64,000 nt of DNA from Heliocidaris tuberculata (GCA_025618425.1 CM046842.1:34725188-34789187), one strand, 5' to 3'; counted from the first letter of the stretch, positions 11,677-24,200 are shown. Notes: generated from the sequence alone by a model not told the origin. A program made the numbers and translations.

Positions 11677-12031
11677 CTTGCATTTCGCATTATTATGATT
11701 ATTTTGACCACCTTTTTTGACTGCTATACATATCTTTCTCTTCTTTCTCATTTTCACCTTTCTTTACACGCCTCGTTTGCCATTCCTATCTCACGGTCTT
11801 TCTCCTTCTCCCTTTCTTTTCTATGTTCTGTTTTCTGTGTTTTTTCTGAATATTATTGTTGTTCATTTTTGAGAAAAACACAGAAAACAGAACATAGAAA
11901 AGAAAGGGAGAAGGAGATACGAACGGTATTAAACGAGGAGTGCAAAGAAAGATGAAATGAGAAAGAAGAGAAAGATATGCATAGCAGTCAAAAAAGGTGG
12001 TCAAAATAATCATAATAATACGAAATGCAAG
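11677..12031. repeat. 355-bp near-perfect palindrome (long hairpin)
   Basis: The left arm begins CTTGCATTTCG at 11677 and the right arm ends CGAAATGCAAG at 12031. The arms pair over roughly 165 bp, including AAAAAAGGTGGTCAAAATAA against its complement, around a short loop near 11850-11870. The two open frames over it are mirror images. It is probably a foldback transposon; a transcript would fold into a very long stem. Confidence 0.85.
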
Positions 12032-12539
12032 CCATTTTGTTACGCCCTCATCATTGATCCTTTTAAGAGACATGGGGGTGAGCGATGATTACCCCTTCGT
12101 AATTCCCTCTTTGGAGGATTTGGGACGAGGCAAACCATCCATGCCGGCTATAACGTGACAGACCCTTCCCGACCACTTATATGCTGGGCCTCCCGCCCCC
12201 TTCCCAAGATTTTCGTTTTGGATGCACCGCATACATAGTCCGACAGCTAAACGAGCATACATGGGCGGGTGAGCCCCCCCCCCCCCCCCCCCTCAATTTT
12301 CCTTTCAGTGGAGGCGTGAAGCTGGATGAATTCTCTTGGATGTCCGATGTTTTTCCTTTGTTTTGGGCTGTTGTTGTTGTTGTTGGTTTTTTTTTACTAA
12401 ATATTACAGATTTTAAAGGCTTTTTTTTTGCATAGTAAAAAAAAAAAAACACAAATCGTATAATTGGGAGAAATCTCTAATCTTGTGTCCTGATTTCAAA
12501 ATCACGGGGTTCCCTTTTAGTCCTGGTTAAAAAATTAAC

Positions 12540-12655
12540 GTCTAGGACAATTCAAAAGACGTGACTGGGATTCGAACCTGGATCCGTTTAGAGTCAGTTT
12601 ATATGCGATTGTAGAGAGCTGAACGTACGTGTTACCTCCGGACCAACTCCAAGGT
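12540..12655 (-). repeat. Degraded tRNA-like SINE head
   Basis: The minus strand contains GGTTCGAATCCC, a good RNA polymerase III B box, and upstream TTGGTCCGGAGG resembling an A box. The intervening arm is too long and unpaired for a functional tRNA, so a tRNA-derived SINE fragment or tRNA pseudogene fits best. Confidence 0.45.
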
Positions 12656-12871
12656 ATCCTCCTCCCACATAAGCTGCCCCCTCTTTGCCCCCTCCCTCAG
12701 ATGTTCCTTTTGAAGGGGTTGGGGGGGGGGGGGGTTCTAATCAGGCTTCTCTGGAGCAGGCAGAACACCTTTTAATCTTTTTAACATTATTTTTCCCCAC
12801 TCAATTTGCCATCTTTCTACAAACTGGTCTCGCTTTACAGCCCCCTTTTTTCATATATCGGCCATTTTTGG

Positions 12872-13452
12872 GAAATCCAACCTTTTAATACATGTATATA
12901 GCAAGTTGCTTTGAAAGAAAGAGGAAAAATCAGAGAAGCAGATTGGTGAAAGTTTGAACAAAATCGGACAAGTTATGAATTTTTGAAAGTTGTAATCACT
13001 ATACATATGGGAATTTCAAATTGGCCGAATAGGTAATGACTGTGATGTAGCTGTGGACAACTCCCCCATTCGCTGAAACACACAAAATGCCTAAAATGTC
13101 ATTTTTTCAAAATGTATTACTCAGTAAGTTCTTTTTTTGTCATGAGGGCCTATAACAATATGCAATCTCCAATATATTTTGATTACTGCCCTGAGGGTAG
13201 AAGCGCCTCGAAGAAAACCGCAAATTAATTATATTTTTGTGTACGACAAATGGGAGAGTTGTCCACAAAAATGTCACTATTGACTGACCAAATTGCCAAT
13301 TTGATCTTCGCATAGATGTAGTGATCTCATTTTTCAAACATCCTTAACTTTCTTAGTCCTCGTCCGATTTCTTTCAAAATTTCACCATCCAGTTTTTCTT
13401 TTTTTCTGCTTTTATACAAATCCTCTTAATACCAAGGTTGGACTGCCCTTTA
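12872..13452. mobile_element. Long foldback MITE
   Basis: The outer parts pair imperfectly: the left arm holds AATCCAACC, then a purine-rich AAAGAAAGAGGAAAAATCAG stretch and AAATCGGAC; the right arm holds the inverse (GTCCGATTTCTTTC, GGTTGGACTGCCCTTTAA). It is similar in style to the element at 59919-60524. No coding capacity. Confidence 0.6.
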
Positions 13453-13668
13453 AAAACATATTTTTCAGTTTATGTACCACCAACTGATCTCTACGGATAG
13501 TGGTACCACCCTATTTCCCCCTAAAGTCATGTCTCTAAACACAATCTGCAGTTGTATTTTACAACTGTACGTAGATTTCAAAGTGAACTCGGGCTTAGAA
13601 TACAAAGAAAACATAGAGAGTATGCCCCCATAATTTACAGGCTTTGTACTGGTCTCTTTATGGTTCCA

Positions 13669-13860
13669 TGACATTTGCTCCTGCGACAATTGCTCCGGTC
13701 TAACTTTGCCATGTTAGACCTAAACCTAAACCTAACCCTAACCCTAACCCTAATCTTCACATTGTCCTTAACAAAAAACCAAATCATGACCTTGACCTTA
13801 ACCTTTGACCTTTCGAGATATAGACGGAGGAGCAAATGTCGCAGGAGCAAATGTCGTGTC
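13669..13860. mobile_element. Foldback element with telomere-like core
   Basis: The ends are inverted copies: TGACATTTGCTCCTGCGACA at 13669 and GGAGCAAATGTCGTGTCA ending at 13860. The core contains CCTAAACCTAACCCTAACCC (13718-13754), matching the animal telomere repeat TTAGGG on the other strand. A diverged relative lies at 25490-25670. Confidence 0.7.
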
Positions 13861-14895
13861 ACCCTCTTTATAGATAACAATTCTACTTGTCTGCTAATTA
13901 TCGCTTCTTTGTATGCTTGCAAATTGTACGCCATATGACATTTTCGTAGAGGGCAGCATACAAATGGAGAAAAATAATCACTGAAAAAGAAGCGACAGCA
14001 GCTGAACGCTTTGTTCCGTACACGAGTACCCGACGGTAAATAATTTAAGTTTATAAGCCGAATCATAATATTTTGGGTAAATTATGCCTGTCATTGGTAT
14101 CCTCGATATTACAAGAATTATTCTGAGGTGGAGGGAATATTTGGTGGTATTTGATCATGTGGGGATCGGGATGTGAATTCTCGGCATCTGACAGTTCATT
14201 GAAATGTCAGCATGCATGGGGCTGTACATTACGTGCGCGCATTGTGTGCAGCTGCTATTGGATTGCATTGTGATAATTTTAGGTGACGCTTGATTTCAAG
14301 TGCGTGGGACTGTATTGGAAAATGTGTCGGAATATCTTCATTTTTCAATATGAAATAGTTAAAAATCAGCATAACTATATTATGCACAATTTTATATTCC
14401 TCACTGTGAGGAGAATTAATTCAAGCTAATCACACTAATGGAAGATTCATAATCATTTGAACTTAAAATTTGAACGTGTTGAACTTGAAAGAAATTAAAA
14501 TGTGGCTGTGTGGCTGTGTTGTTGAATCACGATCGTTGTGTCAATTTGTTTTCTTCTGAAGAGTTTGAAGCATTTGACTAAGTGGTAATCATAATTGCAA
14601 TGATCAATTTAAAAAAAAATAGGATGCCTTCAAAATTCAATTTACAATGTACATGCATCAGTGCATCATTGCATGAAACATATGTGTACTATAACTTTCT
14701 AAATTTAGGATCTACAATTTTTCTACATGCATGACAATTTGACATCATGCATGTAGTCGATCCTAGGTTATATTATCACCTTGTTCATTGGATAAGTGCA
14801 TGACATGTAGACCTAGGTCAAGTAATATATTCTGAAAATTTGGTGGCAATACATTAAATAATTTTGAAGTTCCACTCATTTTACTGTTTTGGGGT
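13861..14895. other. No gene or clear repeat seen
   Basis: AT-rich DNA without a supported exon on either strand. Short words such as CATGCATG and ACATGCAT are frequent. Confidence 0.5.
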
Positions 14896-14906
14896 CCGTG
14901 TTGATA

Positions 14907-15289
14907 GGCACACACGTGTGGCCATTGGGTAGAGACACACGCGTGTGGCTGTATACACTCGCCCGGCCTGAGGATATAGCCACACGCGTCTACTTAGACT
15001 CTACGCAGCGGCGCGGCACTGACATACATACAATATTTTTACTTCATTGTCATCAGATGACAATGAAGTAAAAACATCGTATATTTTTCTATGTCAGTGA
15101 ATTTCAAGACATAAAACCTTCATGATGAAGTTTTGCAACATGTACTGTTGCATAAATAAACACATCGCTGGTGCTATGCACTTGCGAATTGCTACGTGCC
15201 ATGCCGCTGCGTAGAGTCTAAGTAGACGCGTGTGGCTGTATCCTCAGGCCCGGCGAGTGTATACAGCCACACGCGTGTGTCTCTACCTG
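14907..15289. mobile_element. Mutator-like palindromic element with 11-bp target duplication
   Basis: Inverted arms of about 85 bp (about 14930-15013 and 15202-15286) carry the motif ACACGCGTGTGGCTGTATA. A second, nested palindrome at about 15024-15090 pairs TTTTTACTTCATTGTCATC with its complement. CCGTGTTGATA is found directly outside both ends (14896-14906 and 15290-15300). Long inverted ends plus an 11-bp target duplication are typical of Mutator-like elements. No transposase. Confidence 0.65.
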
Positions 15290-15302
15290 CCGTGTTGATA
15301 AG

Positions 15303-16990
15303 CTCATTCGGGGACATATTTGCGGGCAGTTAGTACAGTACAAGTGTCTACGCAGGTATTTTCCAGGTTTCGGCATATTTAAAACCTTTAGTATATCTTG
15401 AAAAGTATTTGTGCTACTTCATTTAAAAAGCATTTTTATGTAGATCTACTCTAAGTCTAAGAGCCCTTTCATTTGGTGCCAAATTTAGACCTGTACCCCC
15501 AAAGGAAAAACTTGACCGAAAACCCTAGATCTACATAAATGAAGCAGAAATAATTGAAGTCGACCATCAACAAACATTCAATTGTCCCCTTTTCATCACT
15601 GATGGAAAGAGGACATGGCCGAATTGGGAGACTCTCTTCCACTTGGGAGAGAGTCTCTGATATTGGAGACTTTGGTACATACATGTACAGTGCTGGAGGA
15701 TCTAATCTACGTGCGGTTAGAAAGAACAGGCGCAGTCCTAGAGCAGCTATATCTTCTGCACCTCGGTCTTAAAGCTGACCGCTGAGGTCCACATGATTGT
15801 GTTTGAGGGGAGAGCATTCCACAGCCAAATTCCTCTCTGAGGTCATAAGCCTCATTTGTTAAATGTGCGGATCACAAACAAAAAATGTTATATGAAAAAA
15901 GGTAGACTGAATTTTTAAAGAAGACAGTCTAAAGGAGTAATTTTAAATTTTTCTTGAGCAATCTGCTTATATTTTCAAGTTGAGCTAAGGTGATCCCTTT
16001 GTAGCAAATGTAAAGAAAGAAAATTGGTAGCCGAAATGGGAAATTGTCTCCCAAACAGGCTACCAAAATTCTTGACAAAAGTCTCTAACACGGGAGGCAG
16101 TCTCCCATATTGGCTGTGGGCCTCAACTGTTGATTGACGTAGTCATAGGAAAAAAAAAGTTTGTTTTTACATTCTGTTAAGGTTCCTCTCCCAAGTGTTC
16201 CCCACCTTCCCCCCCCCCCCTTTCCCCCCCCCCCCCCCAAAAAAAAAAAAAAGTGATGGGAACCTTAAAGATGAAGCTGTACACATGTAGATCTACTTGT
16301 AGATCTAAACTTTTTTTATTTTAGAAGGAAAAATATTGGGTCTACCTTTGGAAACCTTACTTTTCTAAATTTTCTTATTCTGTTGAAGACTGAAGATCAC
16401 TGATCATTGATCATACCTTTACATGTACTGTAAATGTAGCTCATTTATTGTCACACAATTTGTAATCTAAGGCAGACAAATAATTTTGGAAAATAAAAAT
16501 TTATGTACACATTTCCGGTTGATAAGAAATTATTATTATAATGGGGCTTATTTGAAAGACTCATTTCTACCTTTTGCCAACTTGGTGTAATTGGCTCTTA
16601 GTCCGGTCTCTTTGGCTCATAACCTTCAGTCTGGTGAGTTCACGTCCAGTTTGGTTGCAGACCTAGAGCACTGCAGCAAAAGGGAATGTTGTCTGACAAA
16701 TTACATGTACATCTCGGTGAGATTACAATGTTGCCAGTTTGAAATTCCCATATGGAGATGCGCATGTATGCCAATAACTTTGAAAACTGCATTAATTTTT
16801 AATCGTTTATCAGATTTCATTCAAAATTTTCAGGGATCTGTTCCGTTGATTCTGCTACATGTACATGCATGCTGTCAATATCAAGGTTTGATTTGTCCCT
16901 TTTCTTTGTTCATGTACTTTAATCAATCAAGACTTAATTGGCGTCTTTTGAGTTGATAGCTTGTTTGATTGACTGATCGTTTGGTTTGAT
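15303..16990. other. No gene seen; LINE fragment and GGGAGAC motifs
   Basis: Apart from the retrotransposon fragment at 15745-15840, this stretch has short inverted GGGAGACTCTC / GAGAGTCTC words near 15625-15665 and a C/A-rich run at 16208-16250. The 121-residue frame at 16591-16956 has no recognisable domain and looks random. 5' non-coding exons of the next gene could lie here. Confidence 0.4.
15745..15840 (-). pseudogene. Fragment of a non-LTR retrotransposon reverse transcriptase C-terminus
   Basis: One minus-strand frame reads QRGIWLWNALPSNTIMW followed by TSAVSFKTEVQKI and then stops. The WNxLP...SxxxFK pattern is the usual C-terminal signature of reverse transcriptases from jockey/CR1-type LINEs. 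Only this short piece is preserved, followed by two stops, so it is a dead fragment. Confidence 0.5.
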
Positions 16991-16993
16991 CTT

Positions 16994-17950
16994 AACATGG
17001 GCAAAAGGAACTCTGTGAAACTTCAAGCATAGGGCAAAGTGTTAAACTCCCATGCTTGTAAATTTTAAAGCAATTTATTGATTCATTCACTTCTGTTGTC
17101 TGACTTATTTTTGATTGTTTATTGACAGTTAAAAGCTACATGCACATGGGCAAGCATCCCATGCCATGCAGCTTGTAAACTTGGTAATAAATTGTTAGAT
17201 TGCATGATTGTTTAGTTTTATTAAGGAAATGGAGCAGCCTGCTGTGCTACTGAAATACAGTGTAAGGCAACTCCCAGAAGCAGTTAGCACAGGGGCAAAT
17301 GGGCAAAAATTGTTTATTGACAGTTAAAAGCTACATGCACATGGGCAAGCGTCCCATGCCATGCAGCTTGTAAACTTGGTAATAAATTGTTAGATTGCAT
17401 GATTGTTTAGTTTTATTAAGGAAATGGAGCAGCCTGCTGTGCTACTGAAATACAGTGTAAGGCAACTCCCAGAAGCAGTTAGCACAGGGGCAAATGTCCC
17501 ATGCCTGGGGCTAGTAAATTGATTGATTCGTAGATAGCTTGATTGCTTGTCGCATCTAAACAGGACGTCACATGGAACAGTCTGCTATGAAAGCTAAAAC
17601 AAAGCAACTCCTAAGAGAGATCTACAAGCACAGGGGCAGGTGTCCCTTACCTGAGGCTGTCAAATTGATTGAATGATTGCATGTTCTATTAACTGATTGC
17701 AAGGATGATTGTTGTGTTTTATCTATTTGAATAAGACATGGAACAGTCTGCTGGGCAAGCTGAAACGAAGTAGGGCTGTCAAATTGATTGGTTGATTGCA
17801 TTTTATTGAATGCTTATGTTGATTGATTGATTGTAAGGATGACTGTTTTGTTTTATCTGTTTGAATAGGACATGGAGCAGTCTGCAGCTGTGCAAGCTGA
17901 AGCAAATCAACTCCCAGAGGCTGGAAGCACAGGGGCAAGTGTCCCATACA
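16994..17950 (+). repeat. Tandem array of decayed first-exon copies
   Basis: At least five exon-like copies precede the intact exon at 18064. Clear ones lie at 17225-17300, 17420-17500, 17564-17646, 17735-17770 (truncated) and 17869-17938; an older relic is likely near 16995-17060. Each resembles ACATGGAGCAGTCTGC..., with a preceding AG acceptor-like site and TTGATTGATTG-rich spacers. Units 1 and 2 form an almost perfect ~190-bp duplication. Copy 5 is open from ATG for about 30 codons but then stops. No copy has a strong donor, and using CAA|GTGTCC in copy 5 would shift the frame. They are best read as pseudo-exons. Confidence 0.7.
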
Positions 17951-18063
17951 TGTACATAGGGCTGTGAAATTGATTGAATGATTGCATATTTCATTGTTGA
18001 TTACATTTTTTGATTGATTAATTGATTGATATCGAGGATGACTGGTTTGTTTTATCTGAACAG

Positions 18064-18240
18064 GACATGGAGCAGTCTGCAGCTGTGCAAGCTGAAGCAA
18101 AGCAACTCCCAGAGGCTGCAAGCACAGGGGCAAGTGTCCCATGCCTGGGGCTAGTAGATGCTATCATCATTAAGGAGGAGTCAGAGGGGGGCGTGTGGGA
18201 TAATAACGGCACCCTACAGCAGCAAACACCAATACAACAG
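18064..18240 (+). CDS. Exon 1 (first seen) of the recombinase-derived gene
   Basis: The acceptor TTATCTGAACAG precedes GACATGGAG. The exon is 177 nt, in phase 0 at both ends, and ends CAACAG|GTACAA. It encodes MEQSAAVQAEAKQLPEAAST, then a section with LVDAIIIKEESEGG and a Gln-rich end. ATG 18067 is the first in-frame start, but the acceptor upstream implies a 5' exon that could be non-coding. This is the intact member of the tandem exon array. Confidence 0.65.
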
Positions 18241-21200
18241 GTACAACATGTAGGAGTGAACATGACTTTCACTTATAATATGACATTTGATAATAAAGAG
18301 AATTTGATAAGATTCAGATTGTATACTGAAAATTTGTTGAGGCTTCTAATTTTTTTTTTCTTCTTTTTCATAATTCCTGGTTTTTGAATGAGAAATTTTC
18401 TTCTCAGGTATTTTTGAGTGTTTTTCACAAGCACACTATTTGGGGAGGGGTACTAGAAACACTGCAGATTTTATTCCTTTGGGAGTACAATCTCTTTCTT
18501 TTTGTCCCCGCCAAACGAATTTCGCGAGGGGACTATGAAACGGGCTCCGTTCGTGTGTGCGTGTGTGTGTGTGTGTCCGTCCGTCCGTCCGTCTGTCCGT
18601 GTGTGCTCAAATGTTAGAAAATGCTACTTCTCCGTCATTTCTTGGCCGATTTTGATTCCGATTGTTTTATCTGATAGGGCTGGGTGGGGGCTTCCAAACT
18701 TCTACACAGAATTTTGAAATTCATTAATTATGCAAATTTATGCAAATTTATTCAAAATTGACGAAAAATGCTACTTCTCTATTTCACATTGGATTTTGAT
18801 TCCGATTGTTTTATCTGATAGGGCTGGGTGGGGGCTTCCAAACTTCTACACAGAATTTTGAAATTCATTAATTATGCAAATTTATGCAAATTTATTCAAA
18901 ATGGCTGAAGGTTCATAATGTTTTCATGTTTTATATTTCAGTTGTATACATGCATTGTTGGTATTCTCTTCTTTTGCATGCAGTAACATTATTATTTTAT
19001 TCACTAAAGTTTTTCACTGAAGTTTTAAGGTTCAGGCTAGTTAATTTCCACAGATCTGCACTTCCGGCGGGGACATTTATTACGCATTGCGTAATTTACT
19101 CATTCACTTGTTTCACTTCAATTGTTTTCTTGATGGCTCAAAATTTGATTGAATTTTTGTCATGACACCCGTAATGCAGCCTCCAAATATTGGGTAAGCA
19201 GTGCTTTTTTACGCTCACTTTAGTCCGTTGTGGAGGTTTATACCATGATTTAGACCAAAATCTCCTTAGCATATTAGGGCCAGAGATTTCAAACTTGCAT
19301 CGCTTCCTTTTGATAATGAACTTGTTTGTATTCCTGTTACCAGGTCCAGATCCAGACCCAAGCCCAGGTCCAGCCACAGGTGTTTTACCAGGCAGTGACC
19401 ACAGGCTACCAGCAGCAGCAACCGGTCAAGCAGGCCACTGCCCAGGTGATGGCCGATGTCCAGTGGGTCAATACGGCCAGGAATAACCTAGGAGGGACCA
19501 CTACAGTGACCATTGATCCTCTGGTTTACGAAACGGCTTACCTTCAGGTAAGGAAGAGTATACCATGAACTTTTTTATAGGGGGCATGGTTAAAACATTT
19601 TCTTGAAATTATCCCTGAAAATGAATACGGCTAGTCCTGATAACCTTGGAGGGACGACATTGACCATTGATCCACTGGTCTATGAAACTGCGTATCTGTG
19701 CATGCAGGTAAAGAATCCTGTCTTTTTTTATCCTTCTTCTTCAGTCGGCAATACATGTATGTTTTGTCAGCTACTACATGTAAGTCAGATACCATGTAGT
19801 TTTTGGTATACCTCTTCCCCCGTTTGTAGAGGTGTCGTAGTCGAGTGGTTTAAACTCTTGACTGGAGATGCAGAGGCCGTGGATTCAATCCCTGGAACGG
19901 CACTTTTGTCCTTGAGCAAGGCATTTTATCTACATTGTACATTGCTCCTCTCCACCCAGGCATCAGGTGTTAAAGATAAAGTTGAGTTCTGGTCATGAGA
20001 TTGAATTGTGAAAGAAACTTATCTCAAAGCAATTGGGAAAGGTTGATTATATAGCACATAAGAATTGGTGTATGTTGTACAGTCTTGGAATCACCAAAAT
20101 GAAAGAAATTGACTCAATCCTGCTGAGAGTCACATACACTGCACACAGAAATGTATATATGGGACCACACACAAATGTTCAGCCCGAACATTTCAGCTGT
20201 TTCTTGTCATATTTTGAATTTGAGAGCATTCTTTTTCAGGGGAAATATTTTACTATGATAATCTTCCAAACTAACATAAAAAGAATGAGAAAGCTCACAA
20301 ATTATTTTTCACCTTTCCCAGAATTCAAGCTTCCCTTTAAGTAGGTAACCACTAGGATGCAAAAGCCACTGCGATGTAGTTGTTCCTCCTCAAGATATAT
20401 GTGTCCTATCCAACTGTTCTTCCATCATCAGTTTATTTTTATCAAGTTCCTTTCTTCATTAAGTTCATTCACTTCCTTTGGTCAGTACTTCCTTGGTGAC
20501 CTTGCCCCTCAAACTAATTCCTTCCATACCCCTTCACAACCAAATTTCCAGACTGTCCAGGGTCGTGGTAATTGAATTTAACCCCTACAGTGTATAGATG
20601 TATTATATTGGTCCAGTAAAAGCTAATTCCAGCTCTAACCCTAAAGGCCCATGGTTTCTACATGTAAGTTATGAGCCTGATCGGTTAAGAGTAGGCATCT
20701 TGTCCGTCCGTGACATTGAATATTTTGTGGATTATAATTTTAGTCAGTGATCATGGCAACCAAATTATATCAGATTTCAACTCCTTCAGTGATGCCCTTC
20801 ACAATGAGACATGAAATAGCTCTCTTCAGTTAAATACTTATTCTCTACAGACCTTCAAACTTTCAAAATTTGTCAAATGTCCGTCCGTGACTAACCGATC
20901 AGGCTCTTATCTTGTCATGTGCTTACATAGTATAAAGTTTTTCGTTACATTTTTGATGATATTTAAGAAAAGAAATGATTTCACCAAAGTGTTGGTACTC
21001 GACCACCCTCTCTTGTTTCAGGTTTATATCAGTGGAATGCTAGAAATTGTAGTTTTAGAGAAAACCACTTTCTTTTTGGTGTTCTTTTATTGAATTTGAC
21101 AAGAAGTAACATAATTAATTTGTCATGGATTTGATATCTCTACTCAATTAATTAAATGTAAATGTTGACTGAAGTATTCTTAAGAGTACTTTGCATTGCT

Positions 21201-24200
21201 TGTAGAGAATTATTACCATTTCATGATTTCAGGCTCAGGCTAACAATGCCGTGAAGACAACAGATGAGAACTCTCTGGAAGAAGAACATGAGACTGTCAT
21301 CATCCCCAAAACTAAAAACAGTGAGTGTAAAATATTGAACCTCCCTCTTTATATATAAAAATAATACTTGTTCTGTGACCTCAAAGAGTCCCAAACTACA
21401 GTATACTTATTCTATCAGTAATTTGATTTAATTTGTTGTGATTGAAACAATTTGTAACAAGGCACCACAAAACCACCAAAAAGTCACACTGTGATTTTCA
21501 GTTAGAGAATTTCCTGAAAGAGTAAACTTTTTTCTAAAGAATTAAAATTTATTGAGGCACCAAACAATCTGAAAGTGGTATTTTTGACAGCTTTTAGTAG
21601 ACCTTTGTTTGTCTTCTCAGGATTTGTTGTAATAGTTTTCTTTTTTTAAGACCCTGAATACCTCTCTCAATTTGATCTTCTAACTTTTAAACATAGTGAG
21701 ACCTTGTATTGATACTTGTCCACTATGATGAACAGGATGAGCTCAATTAGTATGCCAAGTTTTAGGGCAAACTGATACTTCCTTCATAGAAAGTTCTAAT
21801 CCTCCTTTTGTCACCTTTGCACAATACCTCTCAAGTAAGAGCACTTCAGTAGACTGCAAACTTTAAACCCTTATTTCTCATAAGTAAAACTCTGTGGGAC
21901 TGGGCATTCTACTCCTCCTTCAGTGGGTTAGGAACATCCAATGCTACTGAGTTATATATCAGTGTAAAGCTGAGAATCTCCTCTGTCAGAATCAGACCTT
22001 CATTAAAAATTCATATCTGGTGACTTTTTGGTGGTTTTGTGGTGCCTGGTCACATTTTATCTTCTTTTTTTTTTTGGGGGGGGGGGGTATAGTTTTCAGT
22101 TCCACTCTTTAGCACTATGGCTCTTTTTTACAATCAAATGTAGACATTTTAGTAGCGAAGATATGAATCACAGGCTTTATGGAATGGCCCTCATTAGCAC
22201 CTTTAGGCCCTGTTTCATAAAACTTGTTATCAATAACGTTTTAAGCTACTGAAATCCTTGAATTTGATTGGCTGAGAGCGAACTTGTCATAGAAATGAGG
22301 CAGTTGATAATGATAACAAGTTTTATGAAACAGGGCCCTGTATTTAAAAGCATTTATGATCCTGATCCATTGAATGGAAATACAGCAGTGATTTTACCAA
22401 CAATCTTTAAATGTACTGTAAATATGAATTTTGTCTGGATTTTTTGTTTGAGAATCTATTTCAAGCCAGTAGAAGAACTCTCTCTCTTTCTTTTTTTGGT
22501 CACAGTTTTTGCAAGATTCTCTTCTTTTGTGATCACAAAAAACACAATTTCCTCTTTCTGATGCTCCTTACAATATCAGTTCAGTCTCAGAAAGTCTCCA
22601 ATTTTAATTATGTTGTTTTCCAATCCCCAGATTTGCAAAACGTTATCGTCATGTCAACGAATAACTACGAAGATGGGCGGAGAAAATTTGACAAGAAATA
22701 TTTTTGCTTGTACTGTGAGAAGCCAGTGTCCAAGATGCCACGACATCTGGTAAAACTTCACTACACAGAGGCAGCAGTTATTGACTTTGTACATGAGAAG
22801 GATCCGATCTTGAAAGATGCCAAGCTAGCAAAGTTAAGAAATCTAGGTACGTTTGAAAATATTTCATAAAACACTTTCTTACATATATTCCTTTTTAAAA
22901 TGCAGATAATTTTTCCAGTTACATGTACATGTACAGTCAAACCTGCTTTAGCGACCACCTGTAGAGAAAGACCACCTGTCTATAAAGACCACAATTTCTG
23001 TTTCCCTTGAACAGCATTTCCCATTGGAACATGTATTAAAGGAACCTGTCTATAAAGACCATCTGCTCATAAAGACCGCTTTTCTTGTCTACCTTGAGTG
23101 GTCTTTATAGACAGGTTTCACTGTATATGCTTGCTTGCTTCTCTACTAAATTTTCTTAATATACTTGTTACAATTTTGTTTTGATTTTGGTGATGGAAGG
23201 GTTGATTTGAGCATACTTGTGTTTTGCATCTTCTAGATGCCAAGCTATTGCAAGCACACATTATAGGTGGGAAAAATTTATCTTATGGGATACTATAAAA
23301 GAAAATATGTTCTTGACAGAAATGAGAAAATATGAAGATCTCTTAAGAGCAAATTTGATTTTTCATATAGTCATTCTATGACAGTATCCCTTATTCCATT
23401 GGATATGATTATACAGTATGATCAAAAGGACACAGACCTCAGAAAGGCCAACCATTCAATTCACTTCACGAAGTGACACAAATGTTTGCGCATTTTCGTA
23501 TGTGCTGGTTAATAATAATGGAGTGCACGGTACATGCGTGCATCCAATGTGAGACTTTGTGAAAAAAAGTGAATAACAAATTCATGCGTAGTGCGTGGCA
23601 CAAACAATTGTGTTTATTCGTGAATACAAGAGCGCATACTGTACATACCGGATTACGCATATGATTTGTTCACAAAGTGACACAAATGTGTTAACATTTC
23701 ACACAACAAATTTATTTTTCTACGTGAATGGGTAACAAAGATTCTTCTCGTTCTAAACGTATGTAATTAATCAAATTTAACTCATAATAACATGTCAAAT
23801 TTGCAAAAGTTTAAATCGCGTTTTTCTCAGAATGCATTTTGAATGATCAGCGGTCGTTTGTGCCAGTTCATGAAGTGAGCAACGACATGTATGATGCGCA
23901 TTTTCCAAACAGTCTAGCCTTATCTGTCTAAGTATTCAAAGGGTGAAGTGAAAAAGTAATGTATACTCTTCACAGCATATGTACAATTACTTTAAAGCCA
24001 TAGTCATAAGCCTACTTGAAAATGCTTTTTTTGATTGTTTTTTGAATGATTTTTCATCACAGGAAATCACAGGCACAACATGCACGTCCTGCAGAAAGGG
24101 AAGGGCAGTCTCATCGTCAAGAAGCGCCCCACCCTGGGGGCGGACCCCCGCGAGTACATTCCATGTTCCTATTGCTATGCATACTACATCAAACGTGACC

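Noticed and set aside
12540..12655. Functional tRNA gene on the minus strand
   Set aside because: The B box is good but the acceptor and anticodon stems do not form; a SINE or pseudogene fits better.
13635..14066. 143-residue minus-strand frame with RVRVRVRFRFRS
   Set aside because: It spans the telomere-like repeat and foldback arms; low-complexity artefact.
16591..16956. 121-residue plus-strand frame
   Set aside because: No recognised domain, no Kozak or splice support, and composition like the AT-rich surroundings.
17723..18272. Minus-strand frames with repeated LPLCLQPLGV-type peptides
   Set aside because: They are the antisense of the tandem exon array; the repetition comes from the duplicated plus-strand exons.
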